Of a stretch of 64,000 nucleotides of DNA, positions 57,941-64,000 are shown in pieces (position 1 is the stretch's first letter; each line of letters opens with the position of its first letter). The translations under genes were made by a program, and so were the position numbers. This stretch comes from Cololabis saira. Lineage: Eukaryota; Chordata; Actinopteri; Beloniformes; Belonidae. Location of the stretch: positions 23,631,501 through 23,695,500 of the forward strand of contig NC_084592.1 in the NCBI RefSeq assembly GCF_033807715.1, written 5' to 3'. Below the pieces are notes generated by a model, which did not search any database, had not been told where the DNA came from, and saw only the letters and a program-made list of their open reading frames with translations.

Positions 57941-59940
57941 TGGGCTTTTGCTGTTGCATAACCCAAATTATGAAATTACTGTTACATTTGACAGGCTTCA
58001 CTTTCTACCCAGTGAAAAAATTTTATTTTAATTTATTTTATTTTATATTTTGATTTTATTGTTTGTTTTTATTTTAATGTTTTATTTGTGTGCTTCATCT
58101 TAACATAATTTAGTTTATCCTAAATATATTTCATTCATATTCTCAACACTTTGTTCAGTGGTGGGTGTTTTTAAAGTGTTTTATAAAAGAACTTGGCATG
58201 GTTTGGCTTCAAACGGTGTGATTGTGGGTGAGGCAGGATTCTTTGGACCAATCAGCATTCCACATTGATGCTGTGAGCAGAAATTAGGTGTAATAACTGT
58301 CAACAGTGTCAGATTTTCAAGAGAGTGGCCCATGTTGACAAAGATGTTAAAGCGCCAGGTCTATCAGAACTGCAGAGTGTTTTTTACTTAAAGGAGTGAA
58401 ACAAGCAACACTGTTTGGGTCACTTTTCTCTCAGCTGGAATCAAAAAGATTATATTTCACCCGCTGGCTCCACTCTGTTGATCTGGAAGTTTAAACTTGT
58501 TGACAACAGACAGACAGTTTCATCATCCTTAAGCATGATGATACTGCCTAACAGATGTAACATGAACCAAATGAGGTTTATTTCATATAAACTGAGGTCA
58601 TTTTTTTTTAACTTATTGCTGTTCTAGGTAATGTTCAAAGACGTTTTCTCAGTCATTTTGTCTGGATTTTGGTCCATGACCCCAGTTGTCCTCAGTGACC
58701 TGAAGGCATTCATCCTTGAACACATTGGATTATTTAGTTTTATCTTTATCTATTTTTATAATCACTTTCATTTGTTTTGAATCCCATGATCTCATTGGAT
58801 CCCTGTCATCTTTTCCTTTTTTTGTTCAATTTTTTTTCTTTACATTTTTGTATTTTCTCTCTAGTTATTCCATGTCTATTTCTCTCCATAGCTTCAGGAT
58901 TTTAATTCACCAAACATACGCCTGTGATAAAGGACCCCCTGCTGTGTTTACTCACTTAGCAGGCCACTAGGCAAAAACATAGCACTTGAACACATCACAA
59001 AGATGATATCCCACTGCTATGTAGAATGTACAATCATTTACACAAGAGAACATCATTTTGAAGTTCAGAACAGAAAGAAAATATATTCAAAGCAAAGTTT
59101 GTATAAAGTCATTATAAGCCCAACACAATTCTAGCTCAGTTTGGCATGTTTTAATTTGTTTAATCTCAAAAATCTGGTCCAGATCAGTCTTTGCCAAAAA
59201 AACGTCTGCTATATGCAACAACTGCAAAATATGCATTATACAATACCCTGATTGTGTGATCCTTGAAAGATTTTCAGTAAGCGTTCGTCCATTCCACCTT
59301 ACATACTGTATTCCATAAGGCAATGCACAACCACAGTAGTCAGAGTAAAAAACGGGCAGGAAAACACACCCTATGCTCTTCTTTCCTTCAAGTTTCCAAA
59401 ACTCAAAATTGACCACAAATACCCCAGCAGATAAGTTGCATCTCCTTTTATGCCGCCATGCTACGATACACACTCGTATAGCTTTTTTAGTATGAACAAA
59501 GACACTACTGCATTTCTAAAGGATATATAATATACACATGTATCAAAAGTTGATAATTTCCCGAGATATTAATGAAATGTCTGTTACAGGTTTAAAATAC
59601 TTCAAGGATACAGTATAAAAGCACCATGCTTGAAAAGCCTTTAACTTGGCTGAATTCAAACAATTCTGCAAAGAAGAATGAGACAAAATTCCTCCACAGC
59701 AATTTAAAAGGTGAATTATAAGGTTCAGGGGACCATTACCTATTTACATATGGCCAAGTTGGTTTGGATTGGTTTTGTTATTCCTTAATGAATCATTCAA
59801 AAACTGAATCCAGTTACCTTTGTCTGGTATTAAAATGTGTAATCTGAAACATGTTAGTGTGACAAAAAAGCAAAAATGGAAGAAATCTGGCGGGAAATAC
59901 TTTATCACAGGAAACTGCAGCAGTTGGTTAAAAGAGATAA

Positions 59941-60030
59941 AGATAAAGATGTATTTTATTGATCCCAGGACTGGGAAATTATGAGTTAGCATCTTTTACT
60001 ACGGTGCAGGCATCGATAAAGTCTAGCACA
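59941..60030 (+). mobile_element. Possible short interspersed repeat fragment
   Basis: AAAGATGTATTTTATTGATCC followed by CAGGACTGGGAAATTATG resembles the TTTATTGATCCCnnnGGGAAATT segment seen repeatedly in fish genomes. Too short to classify. Confidence 0.35.
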
Positions 60031-60279
60031 GTGTGTACACAATGTAAAGGTGAGATTTATTCAGCAACACTCCTTATGTTCCCAACGACCATTTGTTTTT
60101 TTTTAGGTTTATGGAAGCCATTACTCATCACTCAATGTACTCCATATTAACTTTCTTCACTTCTTTACTTTCTTCACTCTCAATCCCTCTTCTCACCTTC
60201 CTTATCCTTTATTTGCACATTTCATCTAGTCTGTGAACATACTTTTCTTTGTGCTCCTCTTCAGTGAACACCGAACTGA

Positions 60280-64000
<3,721 letters not shown>

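Overview
This is vertebrate genomic DNA, almost certainly from a teleost fish. It carries the middle of one large gene on the + strand, the receptor tyrosine kinase erbb4. Eight consecutive exons are readable (1360-1492, 6436-6558, 8354-8452, 14372-14557, 55175-55330, 56468-56543, 60332-60478, 62958-63055). They total 1018 coding bases, about 339 residues, and run from the transmembrane helix to the end of the kinase C-lobe. Seven internal introns all have GT/AG ends and the reading frame is open across every junction. Exon sizes 123, 99, 186, 156, 76, 147 and 98 bp match the kinase exons of the EGFR/ERBB family. By that numbering they are exons 17-24. The ectodomain and juxtamembrane exons lie before the window and the C-tail exons after it. 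The erbb4a/erbb4b paralogue cannot be decided from this window.

The catalytic parts are intact: glycine loop and VAIK lysine (exons 18, 19), the alpha-C glutamate as first residue of exon 20, Thr gatekeeper, HRD aspartate and DFG (exon 21), and the ALE that replaces APE (exon 22). Nothing suggests a pseudogene.

The rest is intron, about 98% of the window. Introns 17-19 (1.5-14.4 kb) hold a (GT)84 array, an L2-type LINE fragment split by a 1.3-kb DNA transposon, an antisense LINE fragment, a hAT-like element and a second long (GT) array. Intron 20 is 40.6 kb and is a nest of mobile elements. It includes two TTAA-bounded 1.3-kb elements, a palindromic MITE whose empty site is visible in the sister copy, a 4,650-bp unit present twice head to tail and apparently identical, LINE fragments on both strands, an element with a decayed Myb/SANT-like reading frame, and a tRNA-derived SINE. 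Introns 21-23 are shorter, with one LINE RT fragment and one TTAA-bounded MITE.

No second host gene, tRNA, rRNA, CRISPR array or bacterial-type operon is present. I did not find a new biochemical system. The most unusual features are the 4.65-kb tandem duplication, the nested-transposon fossils that give relative ages, and the Myb/SANT-bearing element. Family names are from recognition of protein motifs, terminal repeats and target-site duplications only; no database search was possible.
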